Assembly (NCBI GenBank): GCA_039096225.1
Contig: JBBPEB010000014.1
Span: forward strand, 1-64,000
Direction of reading: 5' to 3'
DNA: 64,000 nucleotides
DNA from: Blastocystis sp. Blastoise
Taxonomy: Eukaryota; Sar; Bigyra; Opalinata; Blastocystidae
In this document: one piece after another, positions 11,384-23,004 of the stretch
Numbering within the stretch: position 1 is the stretch's first letter
How the letters are laid out: every line of letters starts with the position of its first letter
The notes under the pieces: model-generated
The model's input: only the letters and a program-made list of their open reading frames with translations
Databases searched by the model: none
Told to the model about the DNA's origin: nothing
Position numbers and translations under genes: made by a program

Positions 11384-12063
11384 CAAGATATATTTATTAT
11401 TATTCTATTATTATTCTATTCTATTATTATTCTATTCTATTATTATTCTATTCTATTTATTATTCTATTCTATTATTCTATTCTAATATTATTCTATTTA
11501 TTATTATTATTCTATTTATTATTCTTTTTATTATTCTTTTTATTCATTTATTCAAATTTTTTTTTATTTATTTATTTTATTTATTTATTTATTTTTATAT
11601 TAAAAATCTAACCCTAACCTAAAAATTATTTTATATTAACCCTAATCTATTATTTTAATATTCAATTTAACACTAATCTATTATTTTTTATATTAAATCT
11701 AAAACCATTATTTTATATTAAACCTAACCCTAACCCTCCTAAACCCTAAATTATTTTATATTCATTTTAAATCATAACCCTAAACCACTAATATATATAT
11801 ATATAATTAAAATTATTTTATTTTATCAAATATTATTTTATTATTATTATTATTTTATTATTATTATTTATAATATAAATAATATGTTTACAAAAATTTA
11901 ATAATAAAAAATAATATAAAAATTTTTTTATAATTTTTATAATAATAATAATAATAATAATAATATAAATAAAATGTTATATATAAATAATTAAAAATAT
12001 TAATAATAAAAAGAATAATAAATAAAAAAATAAATACAAATAAAGAAAAAAAAAAAAAAAAAA

Positions 12064-12179
12064 AGAACAGCACTAGGACTTCACGGCGAGTCCCCCACAC
12101 CGCTACTATCCTAGCTCGAAGTGGCTTAGCTTCCTAGATCAGACGGGTTAGGGCGTTGTCCACTTGATATGGCCGTTCT
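12064..12179 (-). rRNA. 5S ribosomal RNA, copy 6
   Basis: Same 116-nt sequence, with one of the longest uninterrupted T-run terminators in the array. Confidence 0.94.
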
Positions 12180-12842
12180 CAAGATATATTTATTATTATT
12201 CTATTATTATTCTATTCTATTATTATTCTATTCTATTTATTATTCTATTCTATTATTCTATTCTAATATTATTCTATTTATTATTATTATTCTATTTATT
12301 ATTCTTTTTATTATTCTTTTTATTCATTTATTCAAATTTTTTTTTATTTATTTATTTTATTTATTTATTTATTTTTATATTAAAAATCTAACCCTAACCT
12401 AAAAATTATTTTATATTAACCCTAATCTATTATTTTAATATTCAATTTAACACTAATCTATTATTTTTTATATTAAATCTAAAACCATTATTTTATATTA
12501 AACCTAACCCTAACCCTCCTAAACCCTAAATTATTTTATATTCATTTTAAATCATAACCCTAAACCACTAATATATATATATATAATTAAAATTATTTTA
12601 TTTTATCAAATATTATTTTATTATTATTATTATTTTATTATTATTATTTATAATATAAATAATATGTTTACAAAAATTTAATAATAAAAAATAATATAAA
12701 AATTTTTTTATAATTTTTATAATAATAATAATAATAATAATAATATAAATAAAATGTTATATATAAATAATTAAAAATATTAATAATAAAAAGAATAATA
12801 AATAAAAAAATAAATACAAATAAAGAAAAATAAAAAAAAAAA

Positions 12843-12958
12843 AGAACAGCACTAGGACTTCACGGCGAGTCCCCCACACCGCTACTATCCTAGCTCGAAG
12901 TGGCTTAGCTTCCTAGATCAGACGGGTTAGGGCGTTGTCCACTTGATATGGCCGTTCT
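12843..12958 (-). rRNA. 5S ribosomal RNA, copy 7
   Basis: Same 116-nt sequence in a standard 779-bp unit. Confidence 0.94.
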
Positions 12959-13619
12959 CAAGATATATTTATTATTATTCTATTATTATTCTATTCTATT
13001 ATTATTCTATTCTATTTATTATTCTATTCTATTATTCTATTCTAATATTATTCTATTTATTATTATTATTCTATTTATTATTCTTTTTATTATTCTTTTT
13101 ATTCATTTATTCAAATTTTTTTTTATTTATTTATTTTATTTATTTATTTATTTTTATATTAAAAATCTAACCCTAACCTAAAAATTATTTTATATTAACC
13201 CTAATCTATTATTTTAATATTCAATTTAACACTAATCTATTATTTTTTATATTAAATCTAAAACCATTATTTTATATTAAACCTAACCCTAACCCTCCTA
13301 AACCCTAAATTATTTTATATTCATTTTAAATCATAACCCTAAACCACTAATATATATATATATAATTAAAATTATTTTATTTTATCAAATATTATTTTAT
13401 TATTATTATTATTTTATTATTATTATTTATAATATAAATAATATGTTTACAAAAATTTAATAATAAAAAATAATATAAAAATTTTTTTATAATTTTTATA
13501 ATAATAATAATAATAATAATAATATAAATAAAATGTTATATATAAATAATTAAAAATATTAATAATAAAAAGAATAATAAATAAAAAAATAAATACAAAT
13601 AAAGAAAAATAAAAAAAAA

Positions 13620-13735
13620 AGAACAGCACTAGGACTTCACGGCGAGTCCCCCACACCGCTACTATCCTAGCTCGAAGTGGCTTAGCTTCCTAGATCAGAC
13701 GGGTTAGGGCGTTGTCCACTTGATATGGCCGTTCT
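13620..13735 (-). rRNA. 5S ribosomal RNA, copy 8
   Basis: Same 116-nt sequence with the short upstream tract variant. The spacer between copies 8 and 9 (about 13970-14190) is a diverged type that otherwise resembles the spacer at the right edge of the array. Confidence 0.94.
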
Positions 13736-14368
13736 CAAGATATATTTATTATTATTCTATTATTATTCTATTCTATTATTATTCTATTCTATTATTATTC
13801 TATTATTATTATATTCTATTATTCTATTTATTATTATTATTCTATTTATTATTCTTTTTATTATTCTTTTTATTCATTTATTCAAATTTTTTTTTATTTA
13901 TTTATTTTATTTATTTATTTATTTTTATATTAAAAATCTAACCCTAACCTAAAAATTATTTTATATTAACCCTAATCTATTATTTTAATATTCAATTTAA
14001 CCCTAATCTATTATTTTTTTATATTAAATCTAAAACCATTATTTTATATTAAACCTAACCCTAACCCTAAACCCTAAATTATTTTATATTCATTTTAAAT
14101 CATAATCCTAAACCCCTAATATATATATATATAATTAAAATTATTTTATTTTATCAAATATTATTTTATTATTATTATTTATAATATAAATAATATGTTT
14201 ACAAAAATTTAATAATAAAAAATAATATAAATTTTTTTTTATAATTTTTATAATAATAATAATAATAATAATATAAATAAAATGTTATATATAAATAATT
14301 AAAAATATTAATAATAAAAAGAATAATAAATAAAAAAATAAATACAAATAAAGAAAAATAAAAAAAAA

Positions 14369-14484
14369 AGAACAGCACTAGGACTTCACGGCGAGTCCCC
14401 CACACCGCTACTATCCTAGCTCGAAGTGGCTTAGCTTCCTAGATCAGACGGGTTAGGGCGTTGTCCACTTGATATGGCCGTTCT
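14369..14484 (-). rRNA. 5S ribosomal RNA, copy 9
   Basis: Same 116-nt sequence. Its unit is the shortest (749 bp) because (ATT)n and (AAT)n tracts in the preceding spacer are shorter. The 4.4-kb insertion begins in the spacer about 430 bp upstream of this gene's 5' end. Confidence 0.94.
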
Positions 14485-15559
14485 CAAGATATATTTATTA
14501 TTATTCTATTATTATTCTATTCTATTATTATTCTATTCTATTTATTATTCTATTCTATTATTCTATTCTAATATTATTCTATTTATTATTATTATTCTAT
14601 TTATTATTCTTTTTATTATTCTTTTTATTCATTTATTCAAATTTTTTTTTATTTATTTATTTTATTTATTTATTTATTTTTATATTAAAAATCTAACCCT
14701 AACCTAAAAATTATTTTATATTAACCCTAATCTATTATTTTAATATTCAATTTAACACTAATCTATTATTTTTTATATTAAATCTAAAACCATTATTTTA
14801 TATTAAACCTAACCCTAACCCTCCTAAACCCTAAATTATTTTATATTCATTTTAAATCATAACCCTAAACCACTAATATATATATATATAATTAAAATTA
14901 TTTTATTTTATCAAATTAATATCCTTAATTTAGTTCATGTAGCGTACGGTGTCTCACACACTTTCACATTTATTGACTTTGTTATTAACTTTTATAAAAT
15001 AAAAATAACATCATAAAAACCGGAACACAATTCTGAAAATGACTGTTAAAGAAATTTTTCGAAAACTCTAAATTTCTGGCTAAAAAACGCAAAAAACCAT
15101 TTTCGCACAAAATTTTAACCAAAATTATTGGATTATTTCTATTTTATCCAATATTTTTCATTTTTATAAAAACACTTATTTTTCGTTTTTTATTTTTTAT
15201 TGTTTTCTTATTTTTTCTATATCTACTCACATTCTTTATATTTATTTTTATAAAATTGACTTTTATTGACGGGTTAGTCTAATAAATAGTTTTGACGGGT
15301 AAATTTGTTTATATTTAGAAGTTGACAACATATCAATACACACATCACTAACTATAAACTCTAAAACCATTTTATATGCAATGATACTGACCTCAACTAC
15401 TCTGAAACAACAATAATTCCTTTAAATAACAACAAAAGACAAACTGATATCCAACACATTCCTTCTTTATAAACTTATTTGAGTTTATTCAAGTGATTTT
15501 GAATCAATACATGTCAGAAATATGTCTTTTAGTTGTTTAAAAAGTTTTCATAAGAAAAT

Positions 15560-17520
15560 ATTTGATAATAGAAATTTTGATGTTTTGATAGTATAGTTTG
15601 TTATTCGTCTTTCTCCTTGAGTTTTGGGTATTTTTTAAAAATAAAAGTATAATTATAATTAAGATAAGCTATTGCAGATACATATTTTTTATTTTATCTA
15701 AATATTGAATATTGACTGAGAAACATTCATTTATATGAAAAACATAAAAATGAAAATTTTCAAAAAAGGGTATAGTTTGTTATTGTGATTTCTCAATCAA
15801 TTCTTAATAAAATAAAAAAGTTAAAACATATTTAGAAACTAGACATGTCATAGCAGATACATATTTTTCATTTTTTTAATTAATTGAAAACTCAGGTGAC
15901 AAGAGTCAATAGTTGAACTCAATAAAAAATGACTTTCAAAAAATTTTCTTAAAAAGTTTTCATTTGTTTTTTGTTTATATTTTCATCATTAACAATTTTA
16001 TTTGACATTTTACTTTATATTTAAAAACTACATACCAAAATAAACATATTTTACAATTTTATTTTGTTTTTAAAAGACTTTAACAACAGATCACCAGACA
16101 ATGTTAACTCAATAAACTCTTAAAACGTTTTAATATGTGTTTAGAACCACTCATGGATACTATATATCACTTATTTGAAAAAGTTAAGACAACATGTTGA
16201 ACTGATACAGACAATGTTTGTTTTAAAAAGTTAGTTATGAGTCTTTATGAGTTGTATATGTCATAAATAAGCTTAAAATAAATAAATAAGTTTTTAATTG
16301 TCTTTAATTAGTGAAATAAATCGTTTAAAAAAAGAAAACATTTTTGATACTATAGTTTATTTTGACAATTTCTCCATCAATATTAATTTTTAAAAAATAA
16401 ATAAAACTTATATATAAACTAGACAACCTATAGTTTATATATTGATAAAAATCTTATCAAAATATATAATAACTTTTGAGATAAAAAATTATATATGAAA
16501 AACATAAAAAAATTATTTTTTGAAAAAAGGGTATACTTTATAACATTAATTTCTCAGTCAATATTTTATTATTTTATATAATTTTAACAAATAAATACAT
16601 AGAATAAGATATATTAATTATATTATTTTTAATATTTGAAATTAATAAAAAAATGAGTTCAGTAGAGTCAATAGTATAACATGTTAAAAAACTGAAAATT
16701 GAAAAATCGTTTTTCTAAAAATTTTCTGAAAGTTGACAAATCAAATTCATATTTGACAATTAATTTTTACATATTTGAAAACTAGACATTATATGTATTG
16801 CATATCTCAAAAAAATGGTCAAAAGTGGAGTTGACGAGTGAATGATATATGCACATGTTGGCTCATAATTTTATAAAAAGTAGTTCAATATGTCCTAAAC
16901 CACATATTAGGACAATTCTATAAATATTATCACTTTATAATGAGTTTAAAGGGTAAAATAATTTTGAATTGTCTGTTTGACTGTCTTAAGTGAAGAGATT
17001 CAAGTCACTTTTTGTAAAAATGAGTATTAGAGTGTTTAATGTTTATAATAATAAAAGAATTGTTTGAAATAAAGGTGGTTGTGTGTTTGACCAAAATGTT
17101 AAAATGAGTCTATTTTAAAAAAATGGTTAGAATAAGAAAGTATTGAGTGTTTTTGGAGTATTTTATATTAAAATCTACAATAAATAAACATTTTAAGTTG
17201 TTTAAAAATTTGATTCTTTAGAATTACAATAGTTAAGTCAAGAGATTCAAGTCACTTTTTATAAAAATAATAAATAGACTTATTATAGAATATAAAATAT
17301 TAAAAATTAGTTTAATTAAATGTAGTTGACTGTTTGATAGGAATGTTAGAATGGGTAAAAAGATTTTAATTGTTTCTAAAACAGTATAATACGTTTTTTT
17401 GTCACTAAATACAAAAATATTATTGTTTAAAGAATGTTTTTTATCTTTCAAAAGAACTCATTTTTTTGTAATTGTGACTTTAAACAAATGAAATTCAAGT
17501 TACTTTTTATAAATTAAAAT
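15560..17520. repeat. Diverged internal repeats in the 4.4-kb insertion
   Basis: Related segments recur: 'AAAAAAGGGTATAGTTTGTTA' followed by 'TTTCTCAATCAAT' at about 15763-15802, a diverged copy at about 16523-16563, and partial forms near 15590 and 16350. 'GATTCAAGTCACTTTTT' with A-rich flanks occurs at about 16997 and 17241, with a variant near 17489. They suggest old internal duplications and carry no coding frame. Confidence 0.5.
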
Positions 17521-18423
17521 AATAAATTAAATATATATGTATATTAGCATAAAATTAGTTAAAATAAAAGTGGATATGTGTATTTCAAAACGTTAAAGTC
17601 TTTTAGAGTTTTTTTAAAATAACTCATTTGTTTTATAAACTATATTTTATGTATGATAGTTACAGTTTTTAAAGTACTAAATCTATTTATGATATAGAAT
17701 GTAATTTTTGGTTTATATTTAGTTTTTCGTTTCATTTAATGAAATGATTTTGAAAACATTATAAAAAATGAATAGATAATTTTTAAAAATAATTCTTTTT
17801 TTCTTTTATAAAAGAAATTCTATATATGATAAATATTTAGAAAGAACTCTATGAGTTATTATCGATTATATAGAATAATATATATATTTTAATTATTAAA
17901 AATATATATATATTTTTTTAAATCCAAATTGAAATAGGAGTAATAAAAAATAATAATATTATAAACATTTGAATCTGATAGTATTAAAATATAGTAACTA
18001 TTACATATAATTAAACATTTATTAATAAGAAAAGGGGTATAATAAAATATTAAATATATATATATAATAGTATATATAAAAAGAAATGATAGAATATAAA
18101 AAATCAAATAGAGATAAAAATGATAATAATTTAAAATGGAATAAAATAATATATGAGAAAATTTATAAAAGAATAAATAATATTTTTTAGACAAAAGAGT
18201 AAGTTCTTTCTCATAATAATAATTATATAGAATAATTAAAAATAAAAAATAAATTCTTAAAGATAAGAAATAACTGATAATAATAAGTTTTAAAAGAAAA
18301 AATATTTTATAATCATAATAATATTGTTTAAAGTATAAAATATTTATAAAACTAAATGAATTTATAATTACAAAAACAGTTATAAATAAATTAACAAAGA
18401 AAAGTGAATTAATATAGAAAACT

Positions 18424-18911
18424 AAAATATAAATTTAAATCTAAATAGAAATCTAAATAGAAATAGAAATAGAAATAGAAATAGAAATCTAAATAGAAAT
18501 CTAAATAGAAATAGAAATAGAAATAGAAATAGAAATAGAAATAGAAATAGAAATCTAAATAGAAATAGAAATAGAAATAGAAATAGAAATAGAAATAGAA
18601 ATAGAAATAGAAATAGAAATAGAAATAGAAATAGAAATAGAAATAGAAATAGAAATAGAAATAGAAATAGAAATAGAAATAGAAATAGAAATAGAAATAG
18701 AAATAGAAATAGAAATAGAAATAGAAATAGAAATAGAAATAGAAATAGAAATAGAAATAGAAATAGAAATAGAAATAGAAATAGAAATAGAAATAGAAAT
18801 AGAAATAGAAATAGAAATAGAAATAGAAATAGAAATAGAAATAGAAATAGAAATAGAAATAGAAATAGAAATTGAAATAGAAATTGAAATCTAAATTGAA
18901 ATAGAAATATG
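18424..18911. repeat. Hexanucleotide (AAATAG)n microsatellite, about 480 bp
   Basis: A nearly perfect tandem array of AAATAG with occasional AAATCT or AAATTG variants at both edges and a pure core from about 18560 to 18870. The Leu-Phe repeat peptide readable on the minus strand is a by-product of the repeat. It sits inside the 4.4-kb insertion. Confidence 0.95.
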
Positions 18912-19554
18912 AATAAGATTAAAAATAAAATATAAGAGCTAATCAATTATTATTAATAAACAATAAATATATATAATCAATAATAAAAATAGCTAAAATG
19001 ATACTAAATAAAAAAGGAAATACTACTCAAAAAATGTAATATAAAATGTTAAATAGGAATTATGAATAAAGTGTGAATTAAATTATTTAGAATATACTAA
19101 ACTAATAACTAAACAATAGAAGATAACAACTAAAACAATTGAAATAATAATTTATAAAATATGAAATAGTCTTCATCCTAAAAATAAAAAAATAGAAATG
19201 AATAACAAAAACATAAAAATAAACATAATATTTAAAAAAAAACCAACATAAAATATAACAATTAAGAGATGACAACTATCAAAACTCAAGCGTAGGCTGG
19301 CGTAGCCAGTCGTGAAACGCTTGTATTATTTTATTATTATTATTATTTTATTATTATTATTTATAATATAAATAATATGTTTACAAAAATTTAATAATAA
19401 AAAATAATATAAAAATTTTTTTATAATTTTTATAATAATAATAATAATAATAATAATATAAATAAAATGTTATATATAAATAATTAAAAATATTAATAAT
19501 AAAAAGAATAATAAATAAAAAAATAAATACAAATAAAGAAAAATAAAAAAAAAA

Positions 19555-19670
19555 AGAACAGCACTAGGACTTCACGGCGAGTCCCCCACACCGCTACTAT
19601 CCTAGCTCGAAGTGGCTTAGCTTCCTAGATCAGACGGGTTAGGGCGTTGTCCACTTGATATGGCCGTTCT
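19555..19670 (-). rRNA. 5S ribosomal RNA, copy 10
   Basis: Same 116-nt sequence. It is the first gene after the 4.4-kb insertion, whose right end lies about 230 bp beyond the RNA 3' end. Confidence 0.94.
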
Positions 19671-20333
19671 CAAGATATATTTATTATTATTCTATTATTA
19701 TTCTATTCTATTATTATTCTATTCTATTTATTATTCTATTCTATTATTCTATTCTAATATTATTCTATTTATTATTATTATTCTATTTATTATTCTTTTT
19801 ATTATTCTTTTTATTCATTTATTCAAATTTTTTTTTATTTATTTATTTTATTTATTTATTTATTTTTATATTAAAAATCTAACCCTAACCTAAAAATTAT
19901 TTTATATTAACCCTAATCTATTATTTTAATATTCAATTTAACACTAATCTATTATTTTTTATATTAAATCTAAAACCATTATTTTATATTAAACCTAACC
20001 CTAACCCTCCTAAACCCTAAATTATTTTATATTCATTTTAAATCATAACCCTAAACCACTAATATATATATATATAATTAAAATTATTTTATTTTATCAA
20101 ATATTATTTTATTATTATTATTATTTTATTATTATTATTTATAATATAAATAATATGTTTACAAAAATTTAATAATAAAAAATAATATAAAAATTTTTTT
20201 ATAATTTTTATAATAATAATAATAATAATAATAATATAAATAAAATGTTATATATAAATAATTAAAAATATTAATAATAAAAAGAATAATAAATAAAAAA
20301 ATAAATACAAATAAAGAAAAATAAAAAAAAAAA

Positions 20334-20449
20334 AGAACAGCACTAGGACTTCACGGCGAGTCCCCCACACCGCTACTATCCTAGCTCGAAGTGGCTTAGC
20401 TTCCTAGATCAGACGGGTTAGGGCGTTGTCCACTTGATATGGCCGTTCT
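20334..20449 (-). rRNA. 5S ribosomal RNA, copy 11
   Basis: Same 116-nt sequence in a standard 779-bp unit. Confidence 0.94.
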
Positions 20450-21111
20450 CAAGATATATTTATTATTATTCTATTATTATTCTATTCTATTATTATTCTA
20501 TTCTATTTATTATTCTATTCTATTATTCTATTCTAATATTATTCTATTTATTATTATTATTCTATTTATTATTCTTTTTATTATTCTTTTTATTCATTTA
20601 TTCAAATTTTTTTTTATTTATTTATTTTATTTATTTATTTATTTTTATATTAAAAATCTAACCCTAACCTAAAAATTATTTTATATTAACCCTAATCTAT
20701 TATTTTAATATTCAATTTAACACTAATCTATTATTTTTTATATTAAATCTAAAACCATTATTTTATATTAAACCTAACCCTAACCCTCCTAAACCCTAAA
20801 TTATTTTATATTCATTTTAAATCATAACCCTAAACCACTAATATATATATATATAATTAAAATTATTTTATTTTATCAAATATTATTTTATTATTATTAT
20901 TATTTTATTATTATTATTTATAATATAAATAATATGTTTACAAAAATTTAATAATAAAAAATAATATAAAAATTTTTTTATAATTTTTATAATAATAATA
21001 ATAATAATAATAATATAAATAAAATGTTATATATAAATAATTAAAAATATTAATAATAAAAAGAATAATAAATAAAAAAATAAATACAAATAAAGAAAAA
21101 TAAAAAAAAAA

Positions 21112-21227
21112 AGAACAGCACTAGGACTTCACGGCGAGTCCCCCACACCGCTACTATCCTAGCTCGAAGTGGCTTAGCTTCCTAGATCAGACGGGTTAGG
21201 GCGTTGTCCACTTGATATGGCCGTTCT
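21112..21227 (-). rRNA. 5S ribosomal RNA, copy 12 (MULE inserted just upstream)
   Basis: Same 116-nt sequence. The MULE terminus begins at 21260, about 33 bp upstream of the RNA 5' end on the minus strand, so any upstream promoter elements of this copy now come from the transposon. The internal control region is untouched. Confidence 0.94.
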
Positions 21228-21250
21228 CAAGATATATTTATTATTATTCT

Positions 21251-21259
21251 ATTATTATT
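21251..21259. repeat. 9-bp target site duplication of the MULE, left copy
   Basis: ATTATTATT, repeated at 41630-41638. In uninterrupted 5S units this 9-mer occurs once at this place (…CT-ATTATTATT-CTATTC…), so the second copy arose on insertion. Nine bases is the usual Mutator length. The simple sequence leaves small ambiguity in the exact edges. Confidence 0.85.
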
Positions 21260-21410
21260 GAGGCATTGTTAGAAATACCCAAAAAATACCATAATTATTT
21301 TAACCTACCCAAAAAAAAAACGAATTGTTAGAAATACCCAAAAATATTCAAAATTTTTGTTAAAATACCCAAAAATTTTACAAAATTGTTAGAAATACCC
21401 AAAACTTTTT
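21260..21410 (+). repeat. MULE left terminal/subterminal repeat array (GTTAGAAATACCCA)
   Basis: Copies of GTTAGAAATACCCA occur at 21268-21281, 21327-21340 and 21388-21401, with a degenerate GTTAAAATACCCA near 21359, so spacing is about 30 or 60 bp. They are inverted relative to the right-end array and are likely transposase binding sites. Confidence 0.85.
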
Positions 21411-21918
21411 CAAGACTCTAAACGATTGGTACTTTGAAAACACAAATTTCTTAATAACCAATTAAAATTCTTTTTCTTTATTTTGTTAGAATTAGAAAAA
21501 AAACTCCAGAATATTTTTATATTTGATTTATTATATTTCACAAGTGAAGCTTATACTATGTAAGACATTAAAAAAATTTAATAAATTCTCATAATAATGA
21601 AGAAAAATAACTATCTAAGTTAAAACCAGCATTTCATTTTACATATTTTATATAATTGCTAGAATTTTTAAACTAAATATAATATAAATATTTCAGATAC
21701 TTTTATCAATTGACTGGAGTCATTTATAATGTAATAATATATAGTACTGCTCTCAAATAAAGCATTTAGAAAACAACAATGCTAATTTTCCTGATTTTTT
21801 GGTGATTTTCCTCTATAAAAATAATATTTGCAGTTATAAATCACCAAAAAATACATTTATTTATTTTTCACTATATCTACACGACTAAAAAGTTAATTAC
21901 TACAAATTGTCGGCAACT

Positions 21919-22943
21919 ATGTCTGTATATAGACGAAAAACACATTTTCATTATTATTTTTTAATAATTAGACAATTGATTCAAGTCAGCCACAAGAAGA
22001 TGTGGAAAATCGTTTTTGTATGAATAAGGTTGATTACAGTGACTTCAAAAATAGTGAAGAAATTAAGAAATTTGAAAATGAAGAAACATATGGAGTACAA
22101 ATTATGTACGAAAATAAGTCTAAACTCAAAAGTGATGTCTCAATTCAAATGCAAAAGCTAGGATATCCAATTAAGGTTCAAAAATCAGAAAAAGGAAGAA
22201 TTATTTACAAATGTTGTGTTTCCGATTGCCCGTTTATGCTTCATTTCCAAGGTGACGACGTTTCTGGATGGATAATGAAAAGATACTGTCATCATGACTC
22301 AACTGTATGTTATTTAATTAATTATTATAGTTTATACTTATTATTAATATAGAAATGCAATCGTTTTAATATGATTTACATTAAGCTTAACAAACAAAAT
22401 AAAATAGATTATCAAATTATTAAGACAAGTAACTAAATATAAATATAATATATAATGTATATAATATTCTATTATATACAGTGATAAAAAATCGAATTAA
22501 AAATCATCAATTTAATATAAGGTATATATATATATCAATATATAAATTGTGAGAGAGAAATCTATACATTGAATAAAGAAGGAAAAAGAGGAAAATAAAT
22601 ATATAGAGAGAAAAAAAATGAAATACAGTAGTATATGTATGTGAAAAGTGTTATATATTAATTCAATGTATGAGAGTAATAGAAGAAATATCCACCTATA
22701 TATATAGAGAAAGGAAGATTATATAATATATACAGAGAGAAAGAAAGAAAGAAAAATTCTATTATATATATAGTAAGAATGAAAGAAAGAAACATTTATG
22801 AATATATAAAGAGAGAACGACAGATATATATATATAGAGAGAGAGAGAGAAAGCGATAGAAAAAAATATCTAATATATATATATATATTGAGAGAGTAAG
22901 AGATGGAAGAGATAGAGAGAGATGCATAGAAAGAAGCAAAGAA

Positions 22944-23004
<61 letters not shown>

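Larger units (their letters stand above)
14916..19323. mobile_element. 4.4-kb insertion in 5S spacer with terminal hairpin; non-coding, Helitron-like?
   Basis: Both junctions lie in 5S spacer. The left flank stops at ...TTATCAAA and the right flank resumes at TATTATTTT, which are adjacent in uninterrupted units, so the insertion point is A|T with no obvious target duplication. The right end carries a nested hairpin: GGCTGGC (19295-19301), loop GTA, GCCAGTC (19305-19311), enclosed by CAAGCG (19287-19292) and CGCTTG (19318-19323) ending exactly at the junction. The hairpin core GGCGTAGCC closely resembles GGCGAAGCC of the Helitron at 7929-7947. Unlike that element it starts TTAATATCC rather than TC and ends CTTG rather than CTRR. 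No protein-coding frame was found. It may be a non-autonomous Helitron-type element with variant ends. Confidence 0.7.

Noticed and set aside
7958-14910. CRISPR-like regular repeats
   Set aside because: The period is about 780 bp with a 5S rRNA gene in each unit; this is tandem rDNA in a eukaryote, not a CRISPR array.
18422-18946. 174-aa Leu-Phe repeat open frame
   Set aside because: Translation of the (AAATAG)n hexamer repeat.
14916-19323. Calling the 4.4-kb insertion a canonical Helitron or a TIR transposon
   Set aside because: No TC start, no CTRR end, no terminal inverted repeats between the two ends and no target duplication longer than one base; only the A|T site and terminal hairpin fit, so the class is left open.
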